Shown here: one piece after another, positions 24,202-32,873 of the stretch
Layout: the number at the start of each line of letters is the position of its first letter
How positions within the stretch are numbered: the stretch's first letter is position 1
Assembly (NCBI GenBank): GCA_002838815.1
Contig: LQGW01000007.1
Span: 1 to 54,172, forward strand
Length of the DNA: 54,172 bases
Direction of reading: 5' to 3'
Origin: Clostridiaceae bacterium JG1575
GTDB taxonomy: Bacteria; Bacillota; Clostridia; Clostridiales; Clostridiaceae
Position numbers and translations under genes: made by a program
Notes under the pieces: generated by a model
Told to the model about the DNA's origin: nothing
What the model saw: the letters and a program-made list of their open reading frames with translations, nothing else
Database searches by the model: none

Positions 24202-25551
24202 TTGGAAATCAACTTGAGCGAAGGGGCCCAAACCGTTATTGATGCCTTGCAGACCCAGGGTTTTGAGGCGTACCTCGTGGGGGGATCGCTGCGGGACGCC
24301 CTCTTGGGCAAAGCCCCTAAAGATTGGGACGTCGCAACCTGCGCCCTCCCTGAAGAAGTTTCCGCTCTATTTCCCACGACGATTCCCACGGGGATCCTCC
24401 ATGGAACGGTGACCGTCCTCATCGGCACGGAGCCCATCGAGGTAACCACTTACCGAAGGGACGCCGGCTATGAGGATCATCGCCGCCCCGATGAAGTGAC
24501 CTTTGTGAGGTCCCTGTCCGAGGATTTGAAGCGCCGGGACTTTACCATCAATGCCTTGGCCTACGATCCCACCACGAAGACCCTAGTGGACCTATTTGAC
24601 GGCCAAAAACACCTGCGTGAGCACATCCTTTGCGCCGTGGGCGATCCTTTGGAACGCTTTCAGGAAGATCCTTTGCGAATCCTTCGGGGCATCCGCTTTG
24701 CTTGTGTCCTAGACTTCACCTTAGAGGAGTCCACCCGCCGAGCCATGTCTGAATCTGCTGTTCTTTTAGAGCACATTGCTCAAGAGCGCATTCGGGAGGA
24801 GCTCAAAGGCATTCTCCTCGCTCAGATTCCTTCTAAGGGGTTGACGCTTTTGCGGGAGCTCGGAGCGCTGCCCTGGGTATTGCCGGAACTATTGCCCACC
24901 GTGGGCTTTTTGCAGCATTCCCCCTACCATTCCAAGGATGTTTGGGGGCATACCCTGGACGTGGTGGACCAAACGGAGCCCCTTTGGCCCCTTCGCCTGG
25001 CGGCGCTCTTCCACGACGCCGGAAAACCCCAGACCCATACCCTCGATGAGGACGGTATCGGCCACTTCTACGGGCATGAGCTCCTCTCGCAGCAGATCGC
25101 GGAGCAGGCCTTGGAGCGCCTGCGGGTGGACGTGACCACCCAGCAAAGAGTGCTTCGCTTGGTCCGCCACCACATGATGCCCGTCACGCTCACCAAAGAA
25201 AGCAAACTCAAAAAACTGTTGCAAGAATTCGGAGCCGAGGATATCGAGCTTTTTTTTAAGCTTAAGGAGGCCGATCACTCTCAAAAGCAGGACGCCCTCA
25301 GCGAAGAGCCACAATACCTTGCCTTCAAAGCCCGCCTCCGGAACATCCTAGAGGCCAAAGAGCCCTTAACCCTTTCGGATCTTGCCCTCAATGGGCGGGA
25401 TCTCCTCACCCTTGGGATTCCTCAAGGCCCCGACATCGGCCGCCTCTTGGAGGCACTCTTGGAGGAAGTGCTGGAGGATCCTTCAAAAAACACCAAGGCG
25501 ACGCTTTTAGCGCGAGCCCAACTCTTGAAAGGATCCTTATATGACACCTAA
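24202..25551 (+). CDS. cca: CCA tRNA nucleotidyltransferase with HD domain
   Basis: 449 aa from a TTG, 8 bases after AAGGAGG (MEINLSEGAQTVIDAL). It adds or repairs the CCA end of tRNAs. The class II polymerase head has GGSLRDALLGKAPKDWDVATC (metal-binding DxD region), VTTYRRDAGYEDHRRPDEV and the RRDFTINALAYD block. Neck/body ERFQEDPLRILRGIRFA follows. The C-terminal HD domain (about 250-370; LFHDAGKP, RHHMM) resembles the phosphohydrolase domain of E. coli-type enzymes. The AEC gene overlaps its last 11 bases. Confidence 0.95.
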   Translation: MEINLSEGAQTVIDALQTQGFEAYLVGGSLRDALLGKAPKDWDVATCALPEEVSALFPTTIPTGILHGTVTVLIGTEPIEVTTYRRDAGYEDHRRPDEVTFVRSLSEDLKRRDFTINALAYDPTTKTLVDLFDGQKHLREHILCAVGDPLERFQEDPLRILRGIRFACVLDFTLEESTRRAMSESAVLLEHIAQERIREELKGILLAQIPSKGLTLLRELGALPWVLPELLPTVGFLQHSPYHSKDVWGHTLDVVDQTEPLWPLRLAALFHDAGKPQTHTLDEDGIGHFYGHELLSQQIAEQALERLRVDVTTQQRVLRLVRHHMMPVTLTKESKLKKLLQEFGAEDIELFFKLKEADHSQKQDALSEEPQYLAFKARLRNILEAKEPLTLSDLALNGRDLLTLGIPQGPDIGRLLEALLEEVLEDPSKNTKATLLARAQLLKGSLYDT

Positions 25552-26464
25552 TGGAAAAAGCGCCATCATCACCCTCTTTCTTTTAATGCTCCTCGGCTTG
25601 ATCATGAAAAAACGAGGCGTTCTTCACGCAAAGGCCGAACAGTCCATCGTGCGCCTCATTCAAGGGTATGCGGTGCCCGCTCTTCTCATCCGCAACGTGA
25701 CCACCCAGTTCACCAAAGACTTCCTCGCTCAAAACGCTCTTATTTTAGCGGTGAGTGCCTTGAGCATTTTGGTGGCGCTCTTCCTCGCGGAGGTTTTGGG
25801 CCGAATTGTTCAAATCCCGCCGAAGGATCGGGGCGTCTTTGACGTCATGTTTGCCTTCTCCAATACCATCTTTGTCGGCGTTCCCGTAATCTCTGGCATC
25901 TTCGGAGACAAAGGCATCCCCTATCTGATGCTCTACTACCTAATGAATACCCTGCTGTTTTGGACCCTGGGCATTTCCCTCATCCGGAAAGATACCGGCT
26001 CCTCTTGGGTCTCCTTCTCGTCCTTGAAAAGACTATTCAATCCCGCCATGCTGGGCTTTTTCATCGGCCTGTTCCTTTTGTACACGGACACGATCCTCCC
26101 GGATCCCCTGAATAAGAGCCTGGACTTGCTGGCGCAACTTGTCACACCGCTCTCGACGCTCTACATGGGCTCTGTTTTGGCCGATCTTCGCCTCGGGCGC
26201 GCCCCTTTTTTTTCCTCCACGCTGCTTATTTTGTTCGGCCGTTTTGTTTTTGTTCCGGCCACCACATTATTCCTCCTCACCGCCTTGGGCTTCTCCGGCC
26301 TCTTAGTAGAGGTGCTCGTCGTGACCTCGGCGCTGCCCGTCATGGCTCAAGCCTCGGTCATGGCCGGCCACTACGGCAAAGACAATACCTATGCCGCTTT
26401 GATGACGGCGCTCACCACCTTCTTATTCCTATTCGCAGTGCCCTTTTATTTCCGCTTTTTCTAA
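25541..26464 (+). CDS. AEC (auxin efflux carrier) family transporter
   Basis: 307 aa with about ten hydrophobic helices in two halves: N-half with YAVPALLIRNVT (the broken helix with Pro) and the ...FANTIFVGVPV-like AFSNTIFVGVPVISGIFG, C-half with ALPVMAQASVMAGHYGKDNTYAA. This MleP-like family exports or exchanges small carboxylates. It overlaps cca by 11 bases and is followed by a long terminator. Confidence 0.85.
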   Translation: MTPNGKSAIITLFLLMLLGLIMKKRGVLHAKAEQSIVRLIQGYAVPALLIRNVTTQFTKDFLAQNALILAVSALSILVALFLAEVLGRIVQIPPKDRGVFDVMFAFSNTIFVGVPVISGIFGDKGIPYLMLYYLMNTLLFWTLGISLIRKDTGSSWVSFSSLKRLFNPAMLGFFIGLFLLYTDTILPDPLNKSLDLLAQLVTPLSTLYMGSVLADLRLGRAPFFSSTLLILFGRFVFVPATTLFLLTALGFSGLLVEVLVVTSALPVMAQASVMAGHYGKDNTYAALMTALTTFLFLFAVPFYFRFF

Positions 26465-26473
26465 AGCGCACCG

Positions 26474-26529
26474 CCCCCTAAAGGCAAGGAGCCGCCCCCC
26501 AAAGGGAGGGGCTCTTTGCCTTTAGGGGG
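26474..26529 (+). terminator. Terminator of cca-AEC
   Basis: CCCCCTAAAGGCAA (26474-26487) pairs perfectly with TTGCCTTTAGGGGG (26516-26529), with further pairing of the inner GAGCC and GGCTC. There is no T-run beyond the stem on either side, so it may act as a processing stem as well. Confidence 0.65.
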
Positions 26530-26793
26530 TCCTTAGCATGTCTCCTTCTCGATCCCTTCTTTTCCTTTACTTTCCTTCCCAATCCTTTCTATTTTTCACT
26601 TCGCCTTTTTTCCCGACCCTTCTTTTTCTCCATGCTTTTTTCTTATTTTTGCTCGATTATTCTTATTTAGCCGCCTTTGGGGCTTTAGCGCTTTGTCCTT
26701 TTTTGTTCCTCATTGGAGTTGTGGGCTGTCCCAGACGACGCCCGAGCGACGAGAAAATGCCTTTGCCCAAGGGATCGTTGGGGTTCCCTCGTT

Positions 26794-26802
26794 TGGTATA
26801 AT
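26794..26802 (+). promoter_or_regulatory. Extended -10 promoter of the alcohol dehydrogenase gene
   Basis: TG (26794-26795), one base, TATAAT (26797-26802), 89 bases before the ATG. Just downstream the leader forms a long hairpin (AAGGCAGGGGCAAG with CTTGCCCTGCCTT, one bulged G, about 26805-26851), so an attenuation-like step is possible. Confidence 0.6.
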
Positions 26803-26891
26803 AAAAAGGCAGGGGCAAGACGCGGTCCGAGCGCCGCCTTGCCCTGCCTTCAAAACGAATCAATGGGATTATCCCAAGGGAGGAATGAAGA

Positions 26892-28058
26892 ATGAAGAAT
26901 TTTGTATATGATGTTCCGGTCAAGGTCTATTTTGGTCCGGATCAATTAAGCCACTTGGGCGAAGAAGTTGCCCGCCTGGGTCAGCGCGTCCTTTTGGTTT
27001 ATGGCAAAAATGCCATCAAGGCTTCCGGCCTCTACGACCGGATTTTAACCGAACTGAAGGCGGCAAATCGATCCGTGGAGGAGCTCTCCGGCGTCGATCC
27101 CAATCCCCGCATCGCCACGGTGCGTGAAGGGGCCGCGCTTTGCAAAGAAAAGAACATTGATGTGGTGCTGGCCGTGGGCGGTGGCTCCACCATCGACGCC
27201 GCCAAATTCATCGCCGCCGCCGCGGCTGTGAGCTTTGATCCTTGGGATTTCTTCAGCAAAGGCGCGCCCGTGGAGAAGGCCTTGCCCCTGGTCACCGTCT
27301 TGACCTTGGCGGCCACGGGCTCTGAGATGAATTCTGGAGGCGTGATCTCTAACCCCGAAACCATTGACAAATTGGGCTGGGGCGGACGGCCGCTCTTACC
27401 CAAGGTCTCCTTTTTAGACCCCACCAACACCTTCGGCGTCAGTGCCTTCCAGACGGCCTGCGGCTCTGCGGACATCATCAGCCATGTGCTGGAAATCTAC
27501 TTCCACCCGGAAGAGGACCTGGACTTTTTGGACTTCGTCATGGAAGCCATTTTGAAGACCGTGGTCGAGCATGCGCCCAAGGCTTTAAAGAATCCTCAAG
27601 ATTATGAGGCTCGCGCCAACCTCATGTGGGCAAGCTCCTGGGCCATCAATGGCTTCATTCGGGGCGGAAAAACCCATGCCTGGAGCTGTCACCCCATGGA
27701 GCATGAGCTCTCAGCCTACTACGACATAACTCATGGGTTGGGGCTGGCCATCTTGACCCCCGCCTGGTTGGAAGAGATCCTTAGTGAAAAAACAGCGCCT
27801 CGCATAGCCCGTTTGGGGGAAGCCGTATTTGGCCTTTGCTCCAACGCAAGCACCATGGAGCGGGCGCAGCAAAGCATTGAAGCGCTGCGGCGTTTCTTCA
27901 CGCAAGAGCTCAAGCTCACCGGCACCCTCAGCGAACTCAACATCGATGACACTCACTTTGACGCCATGGCGGAAAAGTCGGCAAAGAAGACCGAAAAAGC
28001 CTATGTTCCCCTCAATAAAGAAGCGGTGGCGGCCATTTACCGCCGGGCGTTGAAATAG
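26892..28058 (+). CDS. Iron-containing alcohol dehydrogenase (butanol dehydrogenase type)
   Basis: 388 aa; the second of two close ATGs is used because it is in frame and 7 bases after AAGGGAGG. Group III Fe-ADH: GKNAIKASGLYDRI, the NAD(P)-binding GGGSTIDAAKFIA, TLAATGSEMNSGGVI, the metal region DIISHVLEIYF, THAWSCHPMEHELSAYYDITHGLGLAIL with the His ligands, and a helical C-terminus. It reduces aldehydes to alcohols with NAD(P)H, as in BdhA/YqhD. It is transcribed alone. Confidence 0.9.
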   Translation: MKNFVYDVPVKVYFGPDQLSHLGEEVARLGQRVLLVYGKNAIKASGLYDRILTELKAANRSVEELSGVDPNPRIATVREGAALCKEKNIDVVLAVGGGSTIDAAKFIAAAAAVSFDPWDFFSKGAPVEKALPLVTVLTLAATGSEMNSGGVISNPETIDKLGWGGRPLLPKVSFLDPTNTFGVSAFQTACGSADIISHVLEIYFHPEEDLDFLDFVMEAILKTVVEHAPKALKNPQDYEARANLMWASSWAINGFIRGGKTHAWSCHPMEHELSAYYDITHGLGLAILTPAWLEEILSEKTAPRIARLGEAVFGLCSNASTMERAQQSIEALRRFFTQELKLTGTLSELNIDDTHFDAMAEKSAKKTEKAYVPLNKEAVAAIYRRALK

Positions 28059-28158
28059 AGCTCCGGCAATCCTTGCAAGAAGGTCTTTTGGGGCCGCACG
28101 CCGCCGGTCGAACGTGTCAAGAGGAGCTCTCGACCCGGCGGGCTTCCTCTGTTAAAAC

Positions 28159-28203
28159 AAAAGGTCCCTTCGCATCGGCCATGGATGCAACGGGACCTTT
28201 TGC
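28159..28203 (+). terminator. Terminator of the alcohol dehydrogenase gene
   Basis: AAAAGGTCCC pairs with GGGACCTTTT; inside, GCATC pairs with GATGC. It lies between this gene and the convergent aldolase gene, so it may serve both. Upstream, AGAGCTCC (28055) and GGAGCTCT (28120) form a looser stem. Confidence 0.75.
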
Positions 28204-28252
28204 TTGGGCTTAGAGGAACTGCTTCCTACCCTCTCTTCGTTATGGGCGCTCC

Positions 28253-29140
28253 TTACTTGATGGACGCCTCGTAGATGGATTCCACGGACTCTTGAAGCAA
28301 CTCATTGAACTGGGCGTCGCTTTGATCGGCCGAAAGCCCTTCGGAAAGCGCGCGGGAGAAGGACGCGATCAGGCCGTGGTTTTGAGCCAAGAGTTGATTG
28401 GATTCCTCTCTTGTGTACCCGCCGGAGAGCGCGACCACGCGCAGCACCTTGGGATGATCGATGAGCTCTTGGTATGCGTTGGCGACCGTCGGAATCGTCA
28501 GCTTCAGTATGATTGTCTGGTTTGGTCCCAACTGATCCAGCTGCTGGAGAATCTCTTTTTTGAGCAGCGCTTCGATTTCTTCCTTTTTCTCCGAGTGGAT
28601 GTCGACTTCCGGCTCTATGATGGGCATGAGGTCGGCGGCCAAAATTTCCTTGGCTACCTCAAACTGCTGCTGGACAATTTCATGGATGCCTTCTTCGTGG
28701 AAGGATTTGATGAGGGAACGCATTTTGGTGCCAAAAATATGGCGTTCCGTCGCCCGAGCCAAAAGATCCTTGAGATTCGGCATGGGTTTCATGAGCTGAA
28801 CGCCCTTGTCTTCCGGGGCCAAGCCCTTATCGACCTTCAAAAAGGGGATGACTCCCTTGTTTTCCCAAAGGAAATCCGCGGTCTTTTTGCCTTCGATGTC
28901 GCGATCCATAGTTTGTTCAAATAGAATCGCCCCAAGAATGCGCGCTCCAGTAAAGGAAGGGGAGGTGATGATCCGAGTTCTCATTTCATGAACTAAATCG
29001 AACATTTCCTCTTCGCTGTTGTAGCGGTCTTTGGGAATGCCATAGGCAGCTAACGCTTTGGGCGTTGACCCGCCGGATTGATCCAGGGCGGCAATAAACC
29101 CTTTACCATCCCGCATTTTTACTACTTGCTTCTCGTTCAT
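28253..29140 (-). CDS. fda: Fructose-bisphosphate aldolase, class I
   Basis: 295 aa from [24 protein letters not shown], with AGAGG upstream; the longer open frame is leader. Schiff-base (metal-independent) aldolase: [13 protein letters not shown] near 18-30, [32 protein letters not shown] and the catalytic-lysine strand (TIILKLTIP), then [13 protein letters not shown]. It splits fructose-1,6-bisphosphate in glycolysis, downstream of the sugar phosphates released by GlgP. Confidence 0.93.
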   Translation of the reverse strand: MNEKQVVKMRDGKGFIAALDQSGGSTPKALAAYGIPKDRYNSEEEMFDLVHEMRTRIITSPSFTGARILGAILFEQTMDRDIEGKKTADFLWENKGVIPFLKVDKGLAPEDKGVQLMKPMPNLKDLLARATERHIFGTKMRSLIKSFHEEGIHEIVQQQFEVAKEILAADLMPIIEPEVDIHSEKKEEIEALLKKEILQQLDQLGPNQTIILKLTIPTVANAYQELIDHPKVLRVVALSGGYTREESNQLLAQNHGLIASFSRALSEGLSADQSDAQFNELLQESVESIYEASIK

Positions 29141-29191
29141 TCTGATACCTCTCTTCGTATTTTTAAGGATCAAGGGGATCCGTCTAGTCCT

Positions 29192-29200
29192 AGTATAACA
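29192..29200 (-). promoter_or_regulatory. Extended -10 promoter of the aldolase gene
   Basis: Minus strand TG, one base, TATACT (29192-29197), about 50 bases before the ATG at 29140. Confidence 0.55.
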
Positions 29201-29243
29201 CGATTTCATTGGCTTTCCGCCTCGCGGATGCGTCTTCATAAGC

Positions 29244-29900
29244 TTACGTAGCGTATTGGAATTTGTCGAGGATTCCAAGATATCTTTGTACATTTTGTGC
29301 TACTTTGTGAATTTCACCCTCGTTGAGCGAATACTTTTCTTCTTTCATCAGACAATGCAACACCTTGAGTTTTTCAAAAACTTCCCTCGTAGCCTCTGCG
29401 TCGGAGGCGGCCCGATGCCGGACCTCCCAAGGAACCCCTAAAAGCTCGGTCAGATGAGAGAGCCCGCAGGTTCCATTGATAAAACTTCTGGAAAACATCA
29501 AGGTATCAAACACCGGATTATCAAATTCCACCCCACATCGCTCGCCGACGGATCTGAGGTTCTTCATATCGTTTTGAATGAGGTCGTGGCCGACCAGGAT
29601 GCGATCCCCGATGAATTTCTTCAGCTCGGGAAGGATCTGGAAGATGTTCCGTCGCCCGGAAACCATCTGGTCGGTGATGCCCGTCAGCCGAACGATGGGC
29701 GGCGGAATTCGCAGCCCCGGATCCACGAGCCTGGTGTAGATTTTTTGTGGTCGACCCCGAACCACCAAAACAGCCCCCACCTCAATGATGCGGTTGGCGG
29801 GTCGGGACGTGGTTTCGATGTCCAGGCAAACATAAGTATCAAAATAAGGGTTCGTAAGGATGGGTCCATTTTGTCGCAGATCGTGTGTGCAGCGGTCCAT
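29244..29900 (-). CDS. DnaQ-like DEDDh 3'-5' exonuclease
   Basis: 218 aa. The four-acid exonuclease signature is complete: Exo [10 protein letters not shown] (near 24-31), Exo [14 protein letters not shown], Exo [17 protein letters not shown] with the His of the DEDDh type. The core resembles the PolC/DinG exonuclease domain, but no helicase or polymerase part follows, so it is a stand-alone nuclease of unknown substrate, perhaps repair or RNA trimming. The C-terminal 40 residues are helical and not part of the fold. Confidence 0.85.
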   Translation of the reverse strand: MDRCTHDLRQNGPILTNPYFDTYVCLDIETTSRPANRIIEVGAVLVVRGRPQKIYTRLVDPGLRIPPPIVRLTGITDQMVSGRRNIFQILPELKKFIGDRILVGHDLIQNDMKNLRSVGERCGVEFDNPVFDTLMFSRSFINGTCGLSHLTELLGVPWEVRHRAASDAEATREVFEKLKVLHCLMKEEKYSLNEGEIHKVAQNVQRYLGILDKFQYAT

Positions 29901-29953
29901 GGAGCGCGCCCCCTTTCCGATTGAGCAAGAAAAACCAAAAGGTCCACACGTTC

Positions 29954-29983
29954 AGTATACCCTGTTTGTTCCGGAAATACCAA
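29954..29983 (-). promoter_or_regulatory. Promoter of the DEDDh exonuclease gene
   Basis: Minus strand TTGGTA (29978-29983) and TATACT (29954-29959) are 18 bases apart. The -35 box overlaps the T-rich tail of the cobD terminator, so the two transcripts abut. Confidence 0.5.
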
Positions 29984-30003
29984 AAGCCCCGTTTAGGGGC
30001 TTT
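29981..30003 (-). terminator. Terminator of the cbiB-cobD transcript
   Basis: AAAGCCCC pairs with GGGGCTTT across a five-base loop, then TTTTGG on the minus strand. The stop codon of cobD (29993-29995) lies within the loop, so a ribosome at the stop would cover the stem. Confidence 0.6.
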
Positions 30004-31126
30004 CGGTGCTGTTTTTGGGGGATACGGACGCCAAGGCCCGTAATAGGCGCGAGAGATCCTCCTCTTTTTTCACACAGATTCGACCATAGCCTTCCCCCAA
30101 GGCCGGTAGATTCTTCAGCGATCGAAGCAAAATTCCTTCGTGAGAAAGGTTGGCGCACAGGGCTTCAAACTCCTTGGAATACACCATCAAAAAGTTTGCG
30201 CAAGAGGGATACACCCTCTCAAAGGCGCCGCTTTGAACCAGCGCCTTGGTCCAAAGAAGGCGACGCGTTTCGTTGTCCCTGCGGCTTTTCTCAATAAACG
30301 CTTCTTCCTGCAACAAAAGGCTGCCCAAGCCCGCTGCAAAGGTCCCCACGGCCCAAGGCGTCATCCGCCCTGAGAGCTTTTCAAGGTAGCCTTCATCCGA
30401 GGACAGCGCATACCCTAAGCGAAGGCCGGGAAGGCCGAAGAATTTCGTCAACGCGCGGATTTCCACCAAGAATGGATGTTGCCTCCCATAATCCGTGAGG
30501 CGTTGCTCTTGGGGCAGATACTCAGAGAACGTCGCATCCAGTAGGATCCGCACCCCCCTCGCCTGACAAAAAGCCAAGAGATCGGAAAAACTTTGGCGGT
30601 CCCAGCGTTTGCCGTCGGGGTTGTTGGGGTGACAAAGGATCAGCGCACTGATGTCCGGCCCCTCCCGCAGTTTATCCTTCAAGGCGGTGGCTTCCGCATC
30701 GCCAAGAACCACCGAGGACTTGGGCGGCCGATCAAGGAAATGACAGGGAATCCCATGGCGCCGGCAAGACGCTTCATATTCAGAGAAGGCGGGGCGCATC
30801 ATCAACACCTGCCGCTCCAAGGACAAGGCCGCATCCAATAAGGAGACGGCTCCGTTTCCCGGCAGAATTTGATTGAGCCTTACCTGGAGGCCCTCTTCGC
30901 GTTGTAGGTAGCGAGCGATCTGTTGGCGCAGCGCTTGGTATTCCAGATCCGGATAGCGCCGCGCCTCGCGCAAGAGCTCGGGAAGGGCGTCCCATAGGGC
31001 CGACGGAATGTCCTCAGGATTGACGTTGGCCGAAAGATCCAACACATCCGCTCTTGGGTGAGAATAGACGTCTCCTCCATGGTCGCCGCGGCTCCTGCCT
31101 TTTATCGTCCGGTCCAAAGCGGCCAC
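29993..31126 (-). CDS. cobD: Threonine-phosphate decarboxylase-like aminotransferase (CobD type)
   Basis: 377 aa, PLP fold type I. The N-terminal HGGDVYSHPRADVLDLSANVNPE is typical of CobD and unlike HisC. Further marks: Asn in CHPNNPDGK, the PLP lysine in RALTKFFGLPGLRLGY (near residue 235) and Arg in CVK-type C-terminal strand. CobD makes (R)-1-amino-2-propanol phosphate for the nucleotide loop of cobalamin. It overlaps cbiB by 25 bases; both genes serve the same step, which supports the call over a HisC role. Confidence 0.88.
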   Translation of the reverse strand: MAALDRTIKGRSRGDHGGDVYSHPRADVLDLSANVNPEDIPSALWDALPELLREARRYPDLEYQALRQQIARYLQREEGLQVRLNQILPGNGAVSLLDAALSLERQVLMMRPAFSEYEASCRRHGIPCHFLDRPPKSSVVLGDAEATALKDKLREGPDISALILCHPNNPDGKRWDRQSFSDLLAFCQARGVRILLDATFSEYLPQEQRLTDYGRQHPFLVEIRALTKFFGLPGLRLGYALSSDEGYLEKLSGRMTPWAVGTFAAGLGSLLLQEEAFIEKSRRDNETRRLLWTKALVQSGAFERVYPSCANFLMVYSKEFEALCANLSHEGILLRSLKNLPALGEGYGRICVKKEEDLSRLLRALASVSPKNSTESP

Positions 31127-32073
31127 CTTAAAAGCAAAGCAAGAATGAAAAGCATCCCCAAAAGAATTTTAGGAATCATCTTCATAAGGCGCAGACTCTT
31201 AGACACGTCCTGGGCGGTGGGGGCGTGTCCTTGAGGATTAATAAAGGGCTTCTCCTCCCAGCGCCCCTGATATACGGCCGGTCCGCCCAAGCGCACGGCC
31301 AAGGCCCCAGCAAAAGCCGCCTCCGGATGCCCGGCATTGGGGCTTTCGTGGGCGGTGCCATTGACGCGATAGACCCGGGCGGCCTCCTTGATGCGTCCTT
31401 CCACATAGGGAGCTAAAAGCAACGCCAAAAGAGCGGTGAGGCGTGCGGGCACAAGATTTGCGATATCGTCCAGTCGAGCCGCGACCTTGCCAAAATAGAC
31501 GTATTTTTCACTGCGATAACCGATCATGGAATCCATGGTGTTGATGGCTTTATAGACCAAAGCCCCCACAGGTCCCAACAATAGGCCCCAAAACATCGGC
31601 GCGATGATGCCATCGGAGGTACTCTCCGCCACAGATTCCAGCGTAGCGCGCAAAATCCCCGCCTCATCCAAAGAGGCGGTGTCGCGCCCGACAATCCGAC
31701 CCACCTGGCGCCGGCCCGCCAAAAGCCCGTCGCTCGTCAGCGCCGAGAGAACCCCGTTGGCCTCTTTTTCCATGGTTCTGCAAGAGAGGCAAAACCAAAA
31801 AAGCACCACATAGGCAATGAAGCGCGCTGGTCCCTTCAAAAAATGCAGCACGATGGCTGAGGGAACCGCCGCCGCCAAAAGAAGCACCAAGACCAAAAGA
31901 GCGCCCTTGGCGAGGGCCGTTCCTTTGGAGTCCTCCGGGCGGCGCAAGGCGTCATCCAAGCGGCGGATCAGCGCTCCAAACCCCACCACCGGATGAGGAA
32001 TGAAGGCGGGATCCCCCAAGATAAAATCTAAGAACAAGGCCATGGCCATGGGTATGAGCGTAACAGTGAGCAT
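31102..32073 (-). CDS. cbiB: Adenosylcobinamide-phosphate synthase
   Basis: 323 aa from MLTVTLIPMAMALFLDFILGDP, with GGGGAGG 8 bases upstream. Membrane enzyme joining aminopropanol phosphate to adenosylcobyric acid. Family motifs: DFILGDPAFIPHPVVGFG, the ATLESVAESTSDGIIAPMFW block, KAINTMDSMIGYRSE, and AHESPNAGHPEAAFAGAL. Four to five helices. No other cobalamin genes are in the window and no cobalamin riboswitch is seen before it; the leader (32074-32179) instead holds a GC-rich hairpin (TCCGAG ... CTCGGA). Confidence 0.93.
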   Translation of the reverse strand: MLTVTLIPMAMALFLDFILGDPAFIPHPVVGFGALIRRLDDALRRPEDSKGTALAKGALLVLVLLLAAAVPSAIVLHFLKGPARFIAYVVLFWFCLSCRTMEKEANGVLSALTSDGLLAGRRQVGRIVGRDTASLDEAGILRATLESVAESTSDGIIAPMFWGLLLGPVGALVYKAINTMDSMIGYRSEKYVYFGKVAARLDDIANLVPARLTALLALLLAPYVEGRIKEAARVYRVNGTAHESPNAGHPEAAFAGALAVRLGGPAVYQGRWEEKPFINPQGHAPTAQDVSKSLRLMKMIPKILLGMLFILALLLRWPLWTGR

Positions 32074-32179
32074 GCAAAACCTCCCCAAAAAATGAATCCG
32101 AGGGGGCGGGCGAACCCTCTCCCCGCTCGGACGGTCAGCCCCTCCAAGGAGCAAGCGCCCTGAGGGACCTTAAACGATC

Positions 32180-32872
32180 CTAGCGCAGGCTTTGCGCCTC
32201 AAAGGGCAGCACCTCGGTGAGCTGAATGGATTTAGAATAAAGACACACGGTATCGTCGAGCCATTTCATGAGGCAATAAACCTTCAAAGCTTGCACCTTG
32301 TTATCGACGCCCAAAGCCTTGGCCACCTTCTTCTTCAGCGATGGCGCCGCTTCGCAGCGCCGGTAAAGCGACCCCAAGGGACTCTGCTGCTCCAAATAGG
32401 CGGTCAAGGAGCGAAGATCCTCTGGAGCGTTCGGCGCCTTAGGGTTCGCCAAAAACCAAGCTTCTTCCCAAAGCGCGGGTCGATCGTTGACGCTGCGGAC
32501 CCGGACCAGGTGAAGGAGCGGACGCTGCTCTTTTGAAAAGACCTGCGGAACCTTCTGGGCGACGTCCAGGGTTAGGATTTCATCAAAGATGCGCTCGCCC
32601 AGCGCTTCCCGCCGGCGCCTTAGGGAGAACGCTTCCTTTTCCGCCTTCACCCGCCCGGTGAGGAAGGTCCCTTTGCCTTGCCGGCGGTATAAGTACCCTT
32701 CGCTCACCAAAAGATCAATGCTTTTGCGGGCCGTCATGCGGGACACCTGATGGGTATGCGCCAACTCATTTTCCGAAGGAATGGGTTCGTCCATGGCGTA
32801 GCGGCCCTTGCGAATCTGCTTTAAAACCTTTCGGTATATCAAAAGATAAGCCGCTTCCCCGGAACGCTCCAT
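32180..32872 (-). CDS. GntR/HutC family transcriptional regulator
   Basis: 230 aa. The winged-helix DNA-binding domain (about 1-75) has the family pattern PIPSENELAHTHQVSRMTARKSIDLLVSEGYLYRRQGKGTFL. A UTRA-type effector domain follows (about 85-225; VRSVNDRPALWEEAWFL, then the ...VYCLMKWLDDTVCLYSKSIQ strand pair). It lies one base after the M18 peptidase gene and before cbiB, so it may control this run; its operator is not identified. Ligand unknown. Confidence 0.85.
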   Translation of the reverse strand: MERSGEAAYLLIYRKVLKQIRKGRYAMDEPIPSENELAHTHQVSRMTARKSIDLLVSEGYLYRRQGKGTFLTGRVKAEKEAFSLRRRREALGERIFDEILTLDVAQKVPQVFSKEQRPLLHLVRVRSVNDRPALWEEAWFLANPKAPNAPEDLRSLTAYLEQQSPLGSLYRRCEAAPSLKKKVAKALGVDNKVQALKVYCLMKWLDDTVCLYSKSIQLTEVLPFEAQSLR

Positions 32873-32873
32873 C

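Larger units (their letters stand above)
26465..26891. other. Interval before the alcohol dehydrogenase gene
   Basis: It holds the terminator at 26474-26529, a T/C-rich stretch (26535-26700) whose frame codes only Phe/Leu/Ser-rich low-complexity sequence, then the promoter and leader hairpin. No gene is supported. Confidence 0.5.

Noticed and set aside
26538-26801. Plus-strand frame coding for a Phe/Leu-rich membrane-like peptide
   Set aside because: The hydrophobicity comes from a T/C-rich low-complexity stretch; no ribosome site precedes it and it runs into the next promoter.
32074-32179. Cobalamin riboswitch before cbiB
   Set aside because: None of the conserved riboswitch blocks (such as the GCCACTG B12 box) is present; only a GC-rich hairpin is seen.
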